A DNA stretch of 64,000 nt from Adiantum capillus-veneris (Eukaryota > Streptophyta > Polypodiopsida > Polypodiales > Pteridaceae), in contig CM043947.1 of the NCBI GenBank assembly GCA_014529385.2, forward strand, positions 123,142,891-123,206,890, written 5' to 3'. Position numbers and translations under genes: made by a program. The notes under the pieces were generated by a model. That model searched no databases, had not been told where the DNA came from, and worked only from the letters and a program-made list of their open reading frames with translations. Shown here one piece after another: positions 1 through 13,102 of this stretch; the stretch's first letter is position 1; the number at the start of each line of letters is the position of its first letter.

Positions 1-579
1 CTAGGCTATGCTAGCTAGGTTTGTTATGCTTTTATGTGTTAGTGATTAGTACTTTTTTATATTAGCATTCTCTTATCTCTATTTCCCAATCCCTACTCAC
101 CACTTGGGCACGAGCATGCTCCACTACCCTTTGGTAATTAGGTGAAGGGAAACTTGCATTTAGCATTGAATGTGTGTTCAATTTTCCTTTAAATGTGCTC
201 ATTTTCACCCTACTCAATCGCATCATAACTCTCATTGAAACCACCATTGGCTAGTGCAATTTGTGTGTGTGCAAAGCCATCGCCAAGAGAAATCCATCGA
301 GTTTTTCCTTGCTTTAAATGGTCCGTGCATGCCAAATTAAATGGTCAATTAAAATTTGCAAGTTGTTTTGTGTAAATTGATTTGCATTAGCTTTAATTTG
401 AGCCCTTAAGCCCCAAAATTCGAGGAGATTAAGCCATATAATTATATCTCTAGATTTAGGTGTGTGTGTGTGTGTGTGTGTCTCCTCTGCCAACTTTACT
501 TTACCATGCCTTTTTTTTAGATTCCTCATCAAGAAAATGAGTGTGTCTTAATGGTCAACTCACTATAGATAGTGTATTA
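1..579. other. Left flank, no gene recognised
   Basis: I see no coding pattern here. A (GT)n run lies at about 461-481. The segment ends where the first LTR begins with TG at 580. It may belong to an older repeat, but nothing identifies it. Confidence 0.4.
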
Positions 580-2320
580 TGTCATAAAATATAATATCTA
601 ACTTTACCAAATGATTTTATCCTATTAAACTGATCATTTAATGTGGGAGAATAAATGGGAACAAGAGTTAGAATAGAGACATGTGCTTCTAGACCTATCT
701 CAACAGGGTACCAAAACGGAGAGATGGTTTCATCTCAATAGGGGTCCAAAAGGTGGTCTATCAAAGAGCAATGTGAAATAAGTGCTTCTAGACTTACCTC
801 AGCAGGGGACCAAGAGGAGAGATGGATACATCTCACTAAGGGTCCAACAGGAGGTAGTCTATCAAAGAATAATGTGCATATAATGGAGCTTAAAAGACCT
901 TAGGGTTAGCTTCACTAAAGACCTCCAATGGTTAGTGTTAATAGTCCTTTGACCTTAGGCAAGACCTTAGGCAAGCTAGGGCTGAGCTTGAGGTGGGAAC
1001 GCAACCTAAGCTTGAGGTGCTTGTCATGCTTGATGACTAAGGTGTGTGTTTGATGACTAAGGTGCTTGAGGTGCTTGTCATGCTTGATGACTAAGGTACT
1101 TGAGGTGCTTGTCATACTTGATGGGGGGTAAGGTGCTTGAGTCAAAAAGAGACCATACAAACTTAATGAGGAAGGTGCTTGAGAAGCTTCCCGTACATGG
1201 GGGGGTAAGGTGCTTCAGTCAAAAAGAAACCCTACAAACTTAATGAGGAAGGTGCTTGAGAAGCTTCCTATGCATGAAAGTCCCAAAGTTAGGGGAATCT
1301 TTGACTTAACTTTCCACTCAGCCAAAGGGCACCCCTTTTTCAAAGGGCACATGGGACACATGTCAGACTCTCCCTATGCTTAACCACATGGTGTGCTTGA
1401 ATGCTATTGACTGGGCTAAAGAGGGGTCTAATGATCTTCTAGTTCCATCCAACAATTATCTAGATATTTTCAAACTCGCTCTCTCTCTCTCTAAGGTGTA
1501 AGGGGGACACTTGTTCAAAGATTACCCATGTACTTGAATGCATGTTGCATGTGATTGGCTAGGGGGGAGAGGGGTCCAATGAGCTTGAAACATGTGTAAA
1601 AGCTACGACTGGCCCCAAGCAAGCAAGGGGGGTGCTGGGGGACACACACACACACACACACACACACATTTGTGGATCATTCTTACTTGGTGAAAGTTGA
1701 GGAACTCCATCTCCTTCTCCAAGCTTGTGAGAAGTAAGAGCCTACACCAACACTCTTGGCTATGTAATGCAAATCCAACCAAGAGCCATGCTTCAATGAT
1801 TAAGCTTGCCATCTTCTCCATCTTCATTACTATGCTATTATGTATGCTAGCAAGAAGAGTGATGATAAGTGAGAAACTATTTCTTTCTCCTATTGAGTGT
1901 TTCTTCTTCCTCTTCCCTATCCTCATTCCCCTCCACCTTCGAAGGTGTTTGAGGCCTTGGGATTGAGACTTAGGATAGTTAATGCTTTGTACGAAGTTTA
2001 TGTTATGCTTGTGATGCATGAAGCTTTCCATATTCATTGCATCACCTAGGTCACAAGGAAGACAAAGATTGTATTGTACCAAGTCTCTCTTGATGGGAGA
2101 AACTATAATACAAATGCTATTGGGGGGGGACCGGCTCCGTATAAATCCGGTCCTCAACTATTGTCATGTTCTCTAAACTCTCTCTCTTGCAAAAGAATTG
2201 TTCATGCCAAGTTAACTATGTACCATGTTTATGTTGCTACCACCAATTAATTTCACCTGCTATGCTCACAAAGTAATCTCACAAAAGTGCTTCACCTCAT
2301 TTCTTGTTTCTCCATTTCCA
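580..2320 (+). repeat. 5' LTR of chromovirus
   Basis: It matches 7356-9082 along its length: both begin tgtcataaaatat and both end near ttcacct.atttc. The middle contains imperfect tandem copies of a unit like gaggtgcttgtcatgcttg (about 1000-1130). A (AC)n run lies at 1641-1668 and a TC-rich patch near 1480. The primer site follows six bases after the CA end. Open frames inside are not genes. Confidence 0.85.
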
Positions 2321-2326
2321 TTAAAG

Positions 2327-2338
2327 TGGTATCAGAGC
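2327..2338 (+). other. Primer binding site (initiator tRNA-Met type)
   Basis: The 12 bases tggtatcagagc match the complement of the 3' end of plant initiator tRNA-Met, the usual primer for minus-strand synthesis in plant Ty1/copia and many Ty3/gypsy elements. Its place just after the 5' LTR fixes the LTR end and the element strand. Confidence 0.85.
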
Positions 2339-2692
2339 ATTTGGTTTCTCTTTTCTTGCTTAAGAAGAGAGGTCCTTAAGTAGCCTATTATTGGTTGATT
2401 TTGTTAAATATATTAGGGAAAGTGGAACTGGGATATCCATTTTGTTGAGCCCACTATGTGGAATATGGTGCACACCTCAAGAGCTTTGGTCTTAATAATG
2501 GAGTCTTTTTAGACTTGCCTACGACTTTACCATTATTGAGTCATAAGAAGTCTGAAAGGAGCTATCCCTTAGCAATTTCTCTATGTTAGACTCACTCCAC
2601 TACTCTCTATAATTAACCAATTCGATCCGTGGGTGTAGATACTTAAGTGCCTATTTTCAAAGTCTAAGAGGAGTAGCAACTAAGGTTTTGAA

Positions 2693-3997
2693 TTGCCAAA
2701 GCATGCACTAAGTAAACTCATAAGTTTAATTAATATGGATGACAATAACCAAGAGAGTAGAATGAACATTGACAACTTTGAATTTGCACATAAAGGTGCT
2801 AATGATGATGCCCCCAGGTTTGTTAATTATCTTGTTACTAGGTTACAACAAGCTATGCGAAACCCCTGCAAGCCAAAGTTACTCAACAACTTTGTGCTTA
2901 TGGGATTTCCTTTCCTCTCCGAGAGGAAAGAGAACTTAGGAGGCCTCTTGATGAGACCCCCAAAAAAATACTCTCTCCCATACATGAGGAGGAATCCAAA
3001 GAACGTGAAAGTAATGAATCCCTAAATTCTTCAAAAGATGTGGCTCCATGAAGATGACGGTCTAGACGGTCGCCAGCTCTTCCGAAGAGGAAACGGTCAA
3101 TCCATAGTCCTTTTCTTTGTCACTCGAAAAAGGGAAGAGAGGAGACAAAGGAAGAAAAGGGGAAGAAATAGGTCACCCTCTTCTTCTAATTCTTCACCTT
3201 CCTCCTCTTTCAACGAGATCTATGACTATTCTCCTAGAGATACAAGAGGGGAGGACTTTGCAAATCTTATCCTATATGGCAAACGTCACAAAAGGTCAAG
3301 AAGTTCAAAGAGGGAGGAAAGAGTATCTCTTTTCTCACTTATGATGGCACCTTTGGTGCTACTGACAAAGAACTGGCCTTCATCCAACTACTTGATGTGG
3401 CCTTTGGAGACGAGGGCTTCACGGAGTTCTCCAAGCTACACCATGTAGCTATGCACTTCCAAAAATCGGCTCATCAATGGTGGTCTAGCCTTTGTGGCAA
3501 TAGCAAAGCCCCAAAGACATGGAAAACTCTATGACTTTCCATCATGAAGCAATTCTTTGCAAGCAATTCAAAGGACAAAGAAATCACCGAATGGAGGAGT
3601 TTGAGGCTTCTGTCTCATGAGTCTATCCACAAATATGTTGAAAAGTTTTGGGATTTACATCTCAAGGCTACACTTTGCTAAGCAAAAGCAACAATTCTGT
3701 GCAGGATTATCCAAAGAGATGGCCGAGTATGTTAACTCTCAATGGCCTAGTTCTATCACCAAAGTAATCCACCACACCATGGTTGCCTCACGCATCAATT
3801 TTCAACAAGGGGCTAGACGGAATGTCAAGCCCATGGGAAATAAAGACAAGAGTGATGCCAAGAGGAAAACCAATGCCCAAAATTCTTACCAAGGCTATTT
3901 CAACAATAACAACAATCGTTCCAAGGAGAAGGGAGTAAGTGTGGGGAGAAAGGCCATGGTTATCGTCCTTGCCCCAAGAGAATTTCCCGTGCAATGA
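2693..3997 (+). pseudogene. gag relic of chromovirus
   Basis: Capsid/nucleocapsid precursor, broken into several frames (about 2693-3025, 3038-3448, 3450-3615, 3617-3997). The segment around 3450-3660 reads like a retrotransposon gag core, with a HFQKSAHQWW-type helix followed by a KQFFASNSKD-like stretch. The end is basic and Asn-rich (NNNNNR). It leads into a damaged zinc knuckle near 3938-3980, where a KCGEKGHGYRPCPK pattern is readable in one frame. Frameshifts and stops between the blocks rule out a working protein. Confidence 0.6.
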
Positions 3998-4456
3998 GAC
4001 TCCTAGAGCCTCTATGTTTGAATATCCAAAAGAATATGCTCATTGCCAAGGATTTCTCCTTTCCTATGCTTGGAAAAAGATGCAAGAGCATGATGCCTTT
4101 AGTTTGTTTGACCGTGGTTCAATTCACAACTTTATATCCACGGAGTTGACCACCAAGCTAGGCATAAAACCCACAAGATGGGAGATGCATTGAAAGCCAA
4201 TGGAGCTACCAAGGGACAAGACATCTCAGTTACTTCCTTAATTCAAAAATTAAGGCTTCATTTCCAAAGCTATGCGGACAAAAAGAATTCATTCATTTCC
4301 CCTCTCATACATTACAATGTTATCGTTGGGGCACCATGGTTTAACCGCATGGCTTCCAACATGAAGTTCCTTGAAAGAAGAATCTACTTTAGCTACAAGG
4401 AAAAGAGCATGTACATAGATGCTAATGAGTTGGGAAACACCATATCCTTGCAATAA
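3998..4456 (+). pseudogene. Aspartic protease relic of chromovirus
   Basis: Reads as a retropepsin-like domain: FDRGSIHNFIS near 4109-4140 stands where the family has D-T/S-G-S followed by a hydrophobic stretch, so the residue after the catalytic Asp has become Arg. The second half, about 4178-4456, includes VIVGAPWFNRM, corresponding to the family's ILGMPWL strand. The two halves are in different frames that overlap near 4180. Inactive by inspection. Confidence 0.55.
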
Positions 4457-4546
4457 AGGGAATCAAGAGGAATTAGAGTTGTCTAATTTCCTAAATGTAT
4501 CCCAAGATGTTTTCATTGATGAAATCCCTAGTGAGCTACCTCTAAA

Positions 4547-5480
4547 ATGAGGGATGATGACCATGCAATTGAGCTCCTACCACAAATCTCACTTCCTAAC
4601 AAGCCTCCTTATCGAGTCTCACAAGCTCAACAAGAGAAGATCATGAGGCAAGTGCATGAATTAGTGGAAAAAGGGACAGTGAGGTCTAGCTCCTCTCTAT
4701 TTTGTTCAGCATTGCTTTTAGTGCAAAAGAAAGAAAACACATATCACATGTGTGTCGACTATAGATCACTAAATGAGATCACTATCAAACATAGATTTCC
4801 CGTGCCGCGGGTAGAAGATCTATTTTATAATTTACAAATTTTGGCCTAAAAATGCTCCAGACGCATTCAAACTCAGGATGGACAAAAATCTTCAGGCCAT
4901 TCAAATTCTCTTAAAGAGTACAAGCGACACCTGCAGGTAATCTTTCAAGTTGTGAGAGAGAATAAGCTTTTCATTAATTAGAAGAAAAGTGAATTTTTCC
5001 TACAAGAGATTCAATATTTAGGTCACACTATCTCTAAAGATGGGACCCGTATGGATCCAACAAAGTTAGAGGTAATAAAAGGATGCCCTAATCCAAGGAA
5101 TCTACAAGAGGTACAAAGCTTCATAGGTATGTGTGCATACTACAGATGCTCTATTAAAAAATTCTTGCTAATAGCAAGCCCAGTATTCATGGACTGCAAA
5201 AGTGCAAGAAGCTTTTGAAGAAGCTTAAGGAGAATCTTATCTCTCAATGTGTGCTCACACTATTAGATCTCTCAAAGACATTTGAGGTCCAATGTGATGT
5301 TTGTGGTGATTGCCTTGGAGGCAAGAAGGGCATGCCATAGCATATGAGAGTCAAATACTCAACTTCTATAAGTGAGGATTGGGCAAATAGAAAAAAGATA
5401 TACTAGCTATTCTATATGTCCTAAATAGGTGGAAACAGTATCTCTTGGGGACTCCATTCATCCTACAAATGGATCACAAA
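4547..5480 (+). pseudogene. Reverse transcriptase / RNase H relic, catalytic block missing
   Basis: The first ~100 residues are a clear Ty3/gypsy RT start: LPNKPPYRVSQAQQEKI, then CVDYRSLNEITIKHRFPVPRV. After about 4848 the reading jumps straight to the sequence that normally follows the YxDD loop (LKEYKRHLQVIFQVV, then QYLGHTISKDG near 5010-5045). The piece holding the catalytic aspartates is therefore deleted. The RNase H part (5200-5480) is shredded by stops. No RT activity is possible. Confidence 0.75.
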
Positions 5481-5639
5481 GCCTCAAGAACTTCATGACA
5501 CAAACCAAGCTCTACGACAAACAAATGAGGTGGGAAAATTTTCTTTTTCAATTTAAATATTGCTCACATTGCTAACAAGCACAATCAAGTGATTGATGCA
5601 CTTTCACAACGACCAAAGGTAAATGTGGTGTCTATAGCA

Positions 5640-6760
5640 ACTCACAATGTTCTATCTTTTATGATAGACGAGTATGCTACTGATCAAGACTTTAAGTACG
5701 TAATTAGAGCCTTTGCAATAGGGAAGAAAAAGAACCATTCACCCTGAAGGATGGTTATCTTCCAAATGGCAATAGGCTATGTGTTAATCACCCATACAAT
5801 AAGAAAGTCATGTATGAATCATATACTTCTCCTTATGCGGGGCAAAGATGGATTCCATAGTCTACTCTTCAAGGAGTAGAAATGTATTTATGTTGGTCTA
5901 CCATGAAAAGTAAACATACAAGAGTATGTTTAAAAATGCTGGTATACCAAAAGTTGAAATTTCATCGAGGGAAGCAACTTGGATTCTTTCAGTCGACAGG
6001 CTTAACAAGAAAACACACTCTATGCCTGTCAAAAAGACTATTAAGGCACATCGTATGGCAACCCTCTTCCGATCTCAAATTTTCAAGCATCATGGCTTTC
6101 CAACATCCATAGTGTCAGACAAAGATCCTAGAATGACCAGTAATTTCAAGAAGGGTCTCTTTTGGAATCTAAGAAGTAGATTAAGTTTCTCTTTGGCCTA
6201 TCATCCACAAACGGATGATCAAAGTGAAATAATTAATCTAATGATTCTTGAATCAACTAAAAGCCTATGTCATGGAAGTAGATCAATGTTCTCAAAGATA
6301 GGAGTACCTACCTCTTATAGAGTATGCGTACAATGATCATACTTCTATGGGGAAAGTACCTTTTGAGGTTAAAGAAGCAAGATCCAAAAGACCCTTACTA
6401 CTTAAAGTACATGGGAAGATCTTTTCTACTGATGAACATAGCCAAGACTTACAAGAATCTTTTTCAAATATTCAAATGGTTATATCCATCTCACAGCAAA
6501 GGCAAAAAGGGCTACTGCTAATAAGCACAAAAGAGCCTAAGTAAAATGATTGGGTCTTGCTGAAGTTTTTCAAGGCTCGTCTAAGGCATACTACGGGAAA
6601 GAATCCTATGGTCCACCAAGAGTATTGTGCTAAACTAGCAAAAAGATACTATGTTCCTTTTTAAATTCTTAAGCCAATCAATCAGATGGCTTATCAATTA
6701 GAGTTGCCCCAACCATTGTCTCGTGCACCATGTTTTCCATGAGAGCCTATGTAAGACTTA
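5640..6760 (+). pseudogene. Integrase relic of chromovirus
   Basis: The integrase core is readable from about 6030 to 6340: a HGFPTSIVSDKDPRMTS block (second catalytic Asp) and YHPQTDDQSEIIN (third catalytic acid, E). The first catalytic Asp region and the zinc-binding N-terminus (5690-6000) are full of stops and shifts. The C-terminal part near 6660-6760 keeps MAYQLELPQPL and an H-VFHESL-like stretch, seen intact in the related fragment at 57272-57478. Confidence 0.65.
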
Positions 6761-6779
6761 CAAAGGTGCACCATCAAAA

Positions 6780-6965
6780 GGAACAATAGTTGCAGACCCT
6801 CCAAAAATCGGAGATCAAGTACTTCAACCTGAGTCCATCCTATGACATGAAGACAAGTTATTAAGAAACGATAAGATTATCTGACAATATCTTATTATAG
6901 TGTTTAAGAATTATTCTTTTAAAGATGCTAGATGGATGCAAGGAACCTAGCTTAAGGATAATATG
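6780..6965 (+). pseudogene. Chromodomain relic
   Basis: In one frame it reads VLQPESIL, then HEDKLLRNDKII, then QYLI and KNYSFKDARWMQG, interrupted by stops. This is the chromodomain that ends chromovirus integrases, with aromatic and acidic positions partly kept (YLI..KNY.F.DA.W). The same domain occurs on the minus strand at 57200-57330 with nearly the same residues. The homology between the two is visible by eye. Confidence 0.7.
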
Positions 6966-7317
6966 AACCATGTTAATGCTTACAATGTTGCACTAGAGTA
7001 AGCATATGAAAATTCATTTTGAATAAAAAACATTTTTGTCTTATAAGACTAGTTCTCTTTTTATTGTGCACAAATTTAAGAAGTATGCATGCTTAAAATC
7101 ATGTTTGTGGTATGACGTCTCCAAAACACCAAGTAGAACTTGTCACTCTACTTTGGAAGTATGATATGGACTAAAGAGCAGACATGCTTGCTGTAGCTAT
7201 GTCTCCCAAGCACCAAATGGATTAGTCATCCATCTTGGAATGATGTCTAAGGGTAAAAAGGGATCCTCTACCCACTAAGTAACATGGACCAATGACTAGG
7301 CTTTATCTTCTCTACCT

Positions 7318-7355
7318 CATAGTCGAGGACGACTATGATTTCAAGAGAGAGGTAA
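7318..7355 (+). other. Hairpin and polypurine tract before 3' LTR
   Basis: A perfect 8-bp stem (catagtcg / cgactatg) with loop agga spans 7318-7337. It is followed by a purine-rich run, caagagagagg, just before the LTR start at 7356. The purine run sits where the plus-strand primer (PPT) belongs. The hairpin role is unknown. Confidence 0.6.
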
Positions 7356-9082
7356 TGTCATAAAATATAAAATCTAACTTTGCCAAATGATTTTCTCATA
7401 TTAAATTGATCATTTAATGTGGGAGAATAAACGGAACAAGAGCTAGAATAGAGACATGTGCTTATAGACCTATCTCAACACGGGGACCAAAAGGAGAGAT
7501 GGTTGCATTTCAATAGGGGCCAAAAGGAGATTTCTATCAAAGAAAAATTTGAAATAAGTGCTTCTAGACTTACCTCAGTAGGGGACCAAGAGGAGAGATG
7601 GTTACATCTCAATAAGGGTTCGAAAGGAGATAGTCTATCAAAGAGCAATGTGCATCTACTGGAGCTTTAAAGACATTATGGTTAGCTTCATTAAAGACCT
7701 CGAATGGTTAGTGTTAAAAGTCCTTTGACCATAGGCAAGCTAGGCCTGAGCTTGAGGTGGGAACCCGACCTAAGCTTGAGGTGCTTGTAGTGCTTGATGA
7801 CTAAGGTGCGTGCTTGATGACTAAGGTGATTGAGGTGCTTGTCATGCTTGATGACTAAGGTACTTGTCATACTTAATGGGAGGTAAAGGTGCTTGAGTCA
7901 AAAAGAGACCCTACAAACTTAATGAGGAATGTGCTTGAGAAGCTTCCCATACATGGGGGGGTAAGGTGCTTCAGTCAAAAAGAGACCCTACAAACTTTAT
8001 ATGGAAGGTGCTTGAGAAGCTTCATATGCATAAAAATCCCAAAGTTAGAGGAATCTTTGACTTAACTTTACACTCACCCAAAGGGTAGCCCTTTTTCAAA
8101 GGGCACATGGGACACATGTCAGACTCTCCCTATGCTTAACCACATGGTGTGCTTGAATTCTATTGCTTGGGCTAAAGAGGGGTCCAATGAGCTTCTAGTT
8201 CCATCCAACAAATATCTAGATATTTTCAAGATCTCTCTCTCTCTAAGGTGTAAGGAGGACACTTGTCCAAATACTACCCATGTACTTGAATGCATGCTAC
8301 ATGTGATTGGCTAGGGGTGAGAGGAATCCAATGAGCTTGAAACAAGTGTAGAAGCTACAACTCACCCCAAGAAAGCAAGGGGGGTACTGGGGGGATATAC
8401 ACCACACACACACACTCATTTTGTGGATCATTCTCACTTGGTGAAAGTTGAGGAACTCCATCTTCTTCTTCAAGCTTGTGAGAAGTGAGAGCCTACACCA
8501 ACACTCTTAGCTATGGAGTGCAAATCTAGCCAAGAGCCATGCTTCAATGCCTAAACTTGCCATCTTATCCATCTTCATTACTATGCTATTATTTATGCTA
8601 GCAAGAAGAGTGATGATAAGTGAGGAACTATTTCTTTCTCCTATGGAATGTGTCTTCTTCCTCTTCCCTATCCACATTCCCCGCTAGCTCCCTCCACCTT
8701 CGCAGGTGTTTGAGGCCTTGGGACTGAGGCTTGGGATAGTTAATGCTTTTTAAAAAGTTTATGTTATGCTTGTGATGCATGAAGCTTTCCATATTCATTG
8801 CATCACCTAGGTCACAAGGAACACAAAGATTGTATTGTACCAAGTCTCTCTTGATGGGAGAGACTATAATACAAATGCCTATTGCAAAGGGGACCGGCCG
8901 TATGAATCTAGTCCTCAACTATTGTCATGTTCTCTAAACTCTCTCTCTTGCAAAAGTATTGTCAATTCCAAGTTAACTAAATACCATGTTTATGTTTCTA
9001 CCATCAATTAAGTTCACCTGCTATGCTCACAAAGTAATTTCACAAAAGTGCTTCACCTAATTTCCTATTTCGGTTACTCTCA
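7356..9082 (+). repeat. 3' LTR of chromovirus
   Basis: Direct repeat of 580-2320, sharing the tgtcataaaata start, the same array of gaggtgcttg subunits (7750-7860) and the same tail. It has many scattered substitutions and small indels compared with the 5' copy, so the insertion is not recent. The right boundary is approximate. Confidence 0.8.
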
Positions 9083-9094
9083 AAGTTCGTAGGC

Positions 9095-9360
9095 CACTTC
9101 CATTACACATTAGAGGGTCGTGCTGTGAGTTCAAATCTCATATCCGTTTTTAGTAAGGAGGAAATGTGGGTGGACGTCAAAGTGACGCGCAATTGCAGCA
9201 AAGTCTGATTTTGGGTCCGTAGGATGGACTTTTTGCACCATATTGTTGTGCACCTTTTGGAGGTCAGTTGAACGTGAGCAATGCGGTAAATTATGCTGCA
9301 AAGCAATTTTGTGTTTACAGCCCGTGATCCCACAATCAACGAACGTCAAGGACCGCCTCT
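9095..9360 (+). repeat. Possible tRNA-related (SINE-like) relic
   Basis: A T-arm-like motif, gtgagttcaaatctcat, lies at about 9124-9140: a five-pair stem around ttcaaat, resembling the B box of a Pol III promoter. No convincing A box or cloverleaf was found upstream, so this is not called a tRNA. The following 200 bases hold no coding pattern. Identity as a SINE is a guess. Confidence 0.2.
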
Positions 9361-9778
9361 AATTTTCTTTAAGATCTACTCTCGCGTCTGTTAGGACCAA
9401 TCCCACAAGGTCCGTAAACTTTAAGCCATAGATCCTAAACATCTTGTGAAGAGAACTGTCCCACAGTTCGCCTGTTGCATTGCATAATCCCCAAGCCTCA
9501 CTCGATTAGAGCTGCTTCCCAAGAGTTACAACAAAGAACTTTTAAAGGAGCTCCAAATCCATTCAATGCCAAATCATCAAGCTTCTAAAAGACCTATTGT
9601 ATCTCCCTTCAAGAGGGATTCAAATCTAGGATTCTCAACAAAGTATTCAAAGGCGGTTTACGCAATTGTGAAGGCTTCATCCAACTTCAAGGCAGGCATT
9701 CCAAGCAATCAAAGAAGACAAATTTTTTTGGTGAAGGGTGACTTCACATTCTTGAAGAAACACTTCACAAAATCAAAG

Positions 9779-9872
<94 letters not shown>

Positions 9873-10140
9873 CCTCTCAAATTAAAATTTTGTAGATAAG
9901 CATAATAACTTGCAAATAGATCATCTCCTAAGGGGTATTTATGTCCGTGTAAAGAGGTAGAGATTGGCTAGGAGAGTCTCCTAAGCTATACCCCTCTATT
10001 AGCGCAATGGAAGGGAAAGGGCTTAGAAAATTTAACGAGAGGGCTTTCAAACTTGGCAAACCAAGTTGAAAGGGTATTTAATGAAAAAACAATTGTGGGG
10101 AGTATTCAAGCAAACGATCATTGATCCGACATCTATTGAG
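9360..10140. other. Non-coding stretch with long (CT)n microsatellite
   Basis: A (CT)n run of about 80 bases lies at 9783-9863, with imperfect units to 9878. The open frame that crosses it is an artefact of the repeat. No other feature was recognised. Confidence 0.5.
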
Positions 10141-10149
10141 ATGCACACA

Positions 10150-10930
<781 letters not shown>

Positions 10931-11089
10931 ATTGATGTTTCGGATGAGGATGAGCCTTCTGTTGGCGAGGTTCTCACAAAGGAGAAATTTGATCCCGTTG
11001 TCGGAGTGCGCGGTTCTGCAGGGTTGACCAAGAAAGCACCGGGCCTCTGGCTGTAGACTAGAGCTTAAAAGGAATTCAAATTAGGATAA

Positions 11090-13100
11090 TAGAGTGCAGA
11101 TAGTTGTAATTAATGGTTTAATACACATTATACTAAAGATTCAAGAGAGTAGAGAGAGAAGACTTCAAATAAGAACAATATTTATTGATATGATGAAGAA
11201 ACAAAGCTTCCAAACTCAAGAGTTGTGGTACATCAGATACATTGTAAGAATTCTAGCTGCTCTTTTACAATCGAGTTGTATATGCCTGCTTGTTATGCCT
11301 TTGAAATTGCAACCCTCGCCTCAGAATTCTTCCCCAAGTTGTCCCATCATCCCGCTTCCTTGTGCTCTGGCTTCTCCAAATGCTTTCAAGCAGAATGGCT
11401 CCCTACTACTCTAGTAGGTTCCCTCAAAAGCTCTCCCCAAAATGCTTGAGAATTGACCCCTTCCAAAAGAACCAACCGAACCCTGCTTAGTGCAAAAATA
11501 CCCCTTTTATAAAGGTCTAAGTCTCCCCAAAAAGGGAAAAAATGGAGCTCACTTCCCCGTGCACTTCTCTTTGAGCTCCTTTTGGAATTAGCTTTGCATT
11601 GCTTGCACTTGTCATAGTCCACTTCTGGTAACTCTTTGCATGGTGCACATAGCTTGGCTCTTTGTCCGCCCAATTCGACCGCCCGTCTAGACTTGCCCTA
11701 CCCAACCTCTTTCCCTCTCTTTACCATGATATGGCCCTCTTTGTATTAGCCCTCGAAGCCTTTGAACTCTCTCCATTCAAAGCGAGATAAGCCCCTTGAA
11801 GACCTCGAATTCTCTCTCTATCTCTCTTACTGTCCATTGGGGGGACCCCTCCCCTTGGGAGCAATAGCGACATCTCTATTAGGGGGGGCATATCACCCTC
11901 AAAAAGGTCTTGGCCCATGTGGCCGCGAGAACCTCCACTCAATTGCTCGACCACATCATCACTGCACACAAACACCGCTACCTACCACCCAGTAGCCGTG
12001 CGCCACCGGTGCCACATGAGAAAACCACCATGACCTGCCGCCCCAGGGCCGCTAGACACAGCCAGAGTGCATTGCCGGAATGCACCATAGCCAACAGGAG
12101 GGGGAACTCCCTCTTCCCTCGCTTCACACAATGAGAGCTCATGCTCCTGCCCATATACTCCACGTCGTTGGGCTCGGCTTGGGCATGTGGGACTTTGCAT
12201 GCACCATATGGCGTTCTCTGGTTCAATGCACCCTTAGAGGTCCATATTTTACTCAAAAAAACTCACTTGACATAACTTCTTTCCCCACCTTTTGAATGCA
12301 TTCCATGTCCTGCTCAGTAGTCCAATGACCAAAATAAACCATCTCGGTCCTCGGATTTAATTCCCCTTGTGCTTTTTGAATTTCAACTTTCTCGGGCCCG
12401 CGATCCGAGGCGACCAAAATTTTAAAAAATCATTTGCAAACACTTCACCTTCAACTGCTCTAGGCTCCCCTAGGCAATAACGCAGTGCTCGAGACTCGGT
12501 ATCACGAGCCGTGATTTCTTGCTGACTGCACTCGATACGCTCTATCTGATTGAACCTTGTTGAGGCCTAGAAGATGCCAGATGGCACATCCTCTGATGTG
12601 GGCAAGTGGGCACAGACCGGCCCCTGGAAAATCTTCAACTGATCATAACTTGATATCCAGAGCTCCGATTTGCAATCCGAAAATACAGGCATGCTCCATA
12701 ATTTGAGCTCTACACATGCATCTAGTAACATCATCCTAGGCCATCTGTCCCCTACTACCTTTCTTGTCAGGGATCTACTACACCTTCTATCTTTGGACTG
12801 TAATATCTTGAGCACCAAGGCTTTGTTTGATGAGTCATCTAGAACATCATGGAAAGCACAATGAAGACCACACTCTAGCTCAAAACATCAACATTTTGAG
12901 CATAGAAGTCTAGCACCCTGCTTAGCTCTTTGCAGCACATCTTTGACCTAAAAAACCACATTACACATAAATTTCCACTTCCCTTTGGCTGCCGAGAATC
13001 TTGGTACCTACCCTAGCCTTCTGCACTTCAAGCTCTACATTTCTAAGCAGAAACAACCCTTCTTCCTTTCTTCACCTGTCAACCCACTTAGTTCACTTTG
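11090..13100 (-). other. Probable 3' untranslated/LTR region of the minus-strand gypsy
   Basis: No coding pattern is convincing on either strand. It lies directly downstream (minus strand) of the integrase end at 13.1-13.4 kb. A TATA-like ctttataaaagg lies on the minus strand near 11500. This position and composition suit an LTR or 3' leader. No second copy occurs in the window, so LTR boundaries cannot be set. Confidence 0.3.
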
Positions 13101-13102
13101 GT

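Larger units (their letters stand above)
580..9082 (+). mobile_element. Decayed Ty3/gypsy chromovirus (LTR retrotransposon)
   Basis: Two long direct repeats of about 1.73 kb bound an internal region of about 5 kb. The internal order is primer site, gag, protease, reverse transcriptase, RNase H, integrase and chromodomain, which is Ty3/gypsy order. The chromodomain at 6780-6965 places it among chromoviruses, whose integrase steers insertion toward marked chromatin. Every coding block is broken by stops or frameshifts, and the reverse transcriptase lacks its catalytic block, so the copy cannot move on its own. The outer ends are set by TG at 580 and a CA near 9082. No convincing target duplication is seen, and the last ~20 bases of the two LTRs diverge, so the right edge is uncertain by tens of bases. 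Confidence 0.85.

Noticed and set aside
1000-1270. Regular gaggtgcttg repeats resembling a CRISPR array
   Set aside because: Units are imperfect and irregularly spaced, lack unique spacers, lie in an LTR and recur in the matching LTR. The DNA is eukaryotic.
9116-9142. Possible tRNA gene
   Set aside because: Only a T-arm-like stem is present. No acceptor, D or anticodon arms pair up around it.
9782-9895. Open frames reading poly-(Leu-Ser), also at 10501-10661, 24318-24795, 42010-42860 and 57905-58015
   Set aside because: They are translations of (CT)n or (GA)n microsatellites and have no independent coding pattern.
11721-12295. Several short open frames on both strands, Pro/Arg-rich
   Set aside because: No domain, start context or conservation signal. 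The local GC-rich composition explains them.
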